Assembly: GCA_964591245.1 (NCBI GenBank)
Contig: CAZPZZ010000193.1
Span: 1-6,685 of the forward strand
Length of the DNA: 6,685 bases
Direction: 5' to 3'
Source: CAZPZZ01 sp964591245
GTDB taxonomy: Bacteria; Acidobacteriota; Vicinamibacteria; Vicinamibacterales; UBA8438
Shown: positions 6,208 through 6,685 of the stretch, one piece after another
How positions within the stretch are numbered: the stretch's first letter is position 1
How the letters are laid out: the number at the start of each line of letters is the position of its first letter
Program-made: the position numbers and the translations under genes
The notes under the pieces: generated by a model
Database searches by the model: none
What the model saw: only the letters and a program-made list of their open reading frames with translations
Told to the model about the DNA's origin: nothing

Positions 6208-6685
6208 ATGCGATGTGTGATCAGGGTGTGGGTATTTTGTCTGTTTGTGCTGTTCGGCGGAAGTGTGACGGCGACCGCCCAACGTGAGGCCTGGACGCAA
6301 CCGTTTCCTGGACATCGGGTCATCGGCAATCTCTACGCCATCGGTACGTACGACCTCGCCGTGTTTCTCATCACTTCGGATGAGGGGCATATTTTGATAA
6401 ATACCGGCCTCGAAAACTCTACTGGCCTTATCCGAGACAACATCGAGTCGTTAGGGTTCAGGCTCGACGATGTCAAGATTTTGTTGCAGATGCAGGCGCA
6501 CTGGGACCACACGGCGGCTCTGGCGGAGATCAAGAACGTGACAGGTGCGGAAATGTGGGCAACGGCCGAAGACGCTCCGGTGTTGGGGGATGGTGGCTTC
6601 AGTGATCCACACTTTGGCGGCCGTCAATCCTTCGAACCCGTCAGTGTGGACCGAATTATTGCCGACGGTGACGTGATCGAAATGG
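6208..6685 (+). CDS. Subclass B3-like metallo-beta-lactamase, GOB-type Q-x-H-x-D-H motif, N-terminal 159 residues
   Basis: This is an exported zinc hydrolase of the MBL fold, cut by the right edge. A signal peptide (residues 1-24, cleavage after TATA before Gln25) sends it to the periplasm. The mature part reads HRVIGNLYAIGTYDLAVFLI (36-55), GHILINTGLENS (60-71) and QMQAHWDHTAALAEIK (94-109). The order and wording closely follow GOB beta-lactamases of Elizabethkingia as I remember them (GNLYYVGTYDLA, ILINTG, TQAHYDHTGAL). The first metal ligand is Gln96 instead of His, as in GOB (Gln116 in standard BBL numbering), with His98, Asp100 and His101 kept. The later ligands (His196, His263 in BBL numbering) lie beyond the window, so activity on beta-lactams cannot be claimed; a related hydrolase with another substrate is possible. 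It is probably in one transcription unit with the preceding gene. Confidence 0.88.
   Translation, partial: MRCVIRVWVFCLFVLFGGSVTATAQREAWTQPFPGHRVIGNLYAIGTYDLAVFLITSDEGHILINTGLENSTGLIRDNIESLGFRLDDVKILLQMQAHWDHTAALAEIKNVTGAEMWATAEDAPVLGDGGFSDPHFGGRQSFEPVSVDRIIADGDVIEM

Overview
This GC-rich window looks like the chromosome of an environmental Gram-negative bacterium. An Acidobacteriota-like origin fits best. The reasons are the density of exported proteins, a protein with the 'WGDPNIQGVW' N-terminus that I associate with expanded acidobacterial families of unknown function, and a sigma-54-type promoter. The taxonomic call is an inference; no rRNA or marker gene is present.

Layout: there are two transcription blocks diverging from an intergenic region at 4735-5104. 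Leftward, on the minus strand, lies a 502-aa exported metallo-beta-lactamase-fold (MBL) hydrolase (3226-4734). After a 313-bp gap with a possible promoter comes a compact three-gene run: an exported two-domain protein of unknown function (2052-2912), a class III PLP-dependent aminotransferase (668-2068) that overlaps it by 17 nt, and the start of a sodium:solute symporter (1-630, cut by the left edge). Rightward, on the plus strand, a near-consensus sigma-54 -24/-12 element precedes an exported WGDPNIQGVW-family protein (5105-6145). It is followed 62 bp later by the first 159 codons of an exported subclass-B3-like metallo-beta-lactamase (6208 to the right edge).

How the genes may work together (inference): the aminotransferase and symporter together suggest Na+-coupled uptake and transamination of an amino compound. 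The exported proteins suggest chemistry outside the cytoplasmic membrane. The most striking details are four. The partial MBL has the Q-x-H-x-D-H metal motif typical of GOB-type B3 beta-lactamases. The rightward pair has a sigma-54 promoter. A perfect palindrome of eight G, AATT and eight C lies inside a coding sequence. A 70-codon open extension continues in frame after the stop of the larger MBL gene. No RNA genes, CRISPR arrays, insertion sequences or phage genes were seen.
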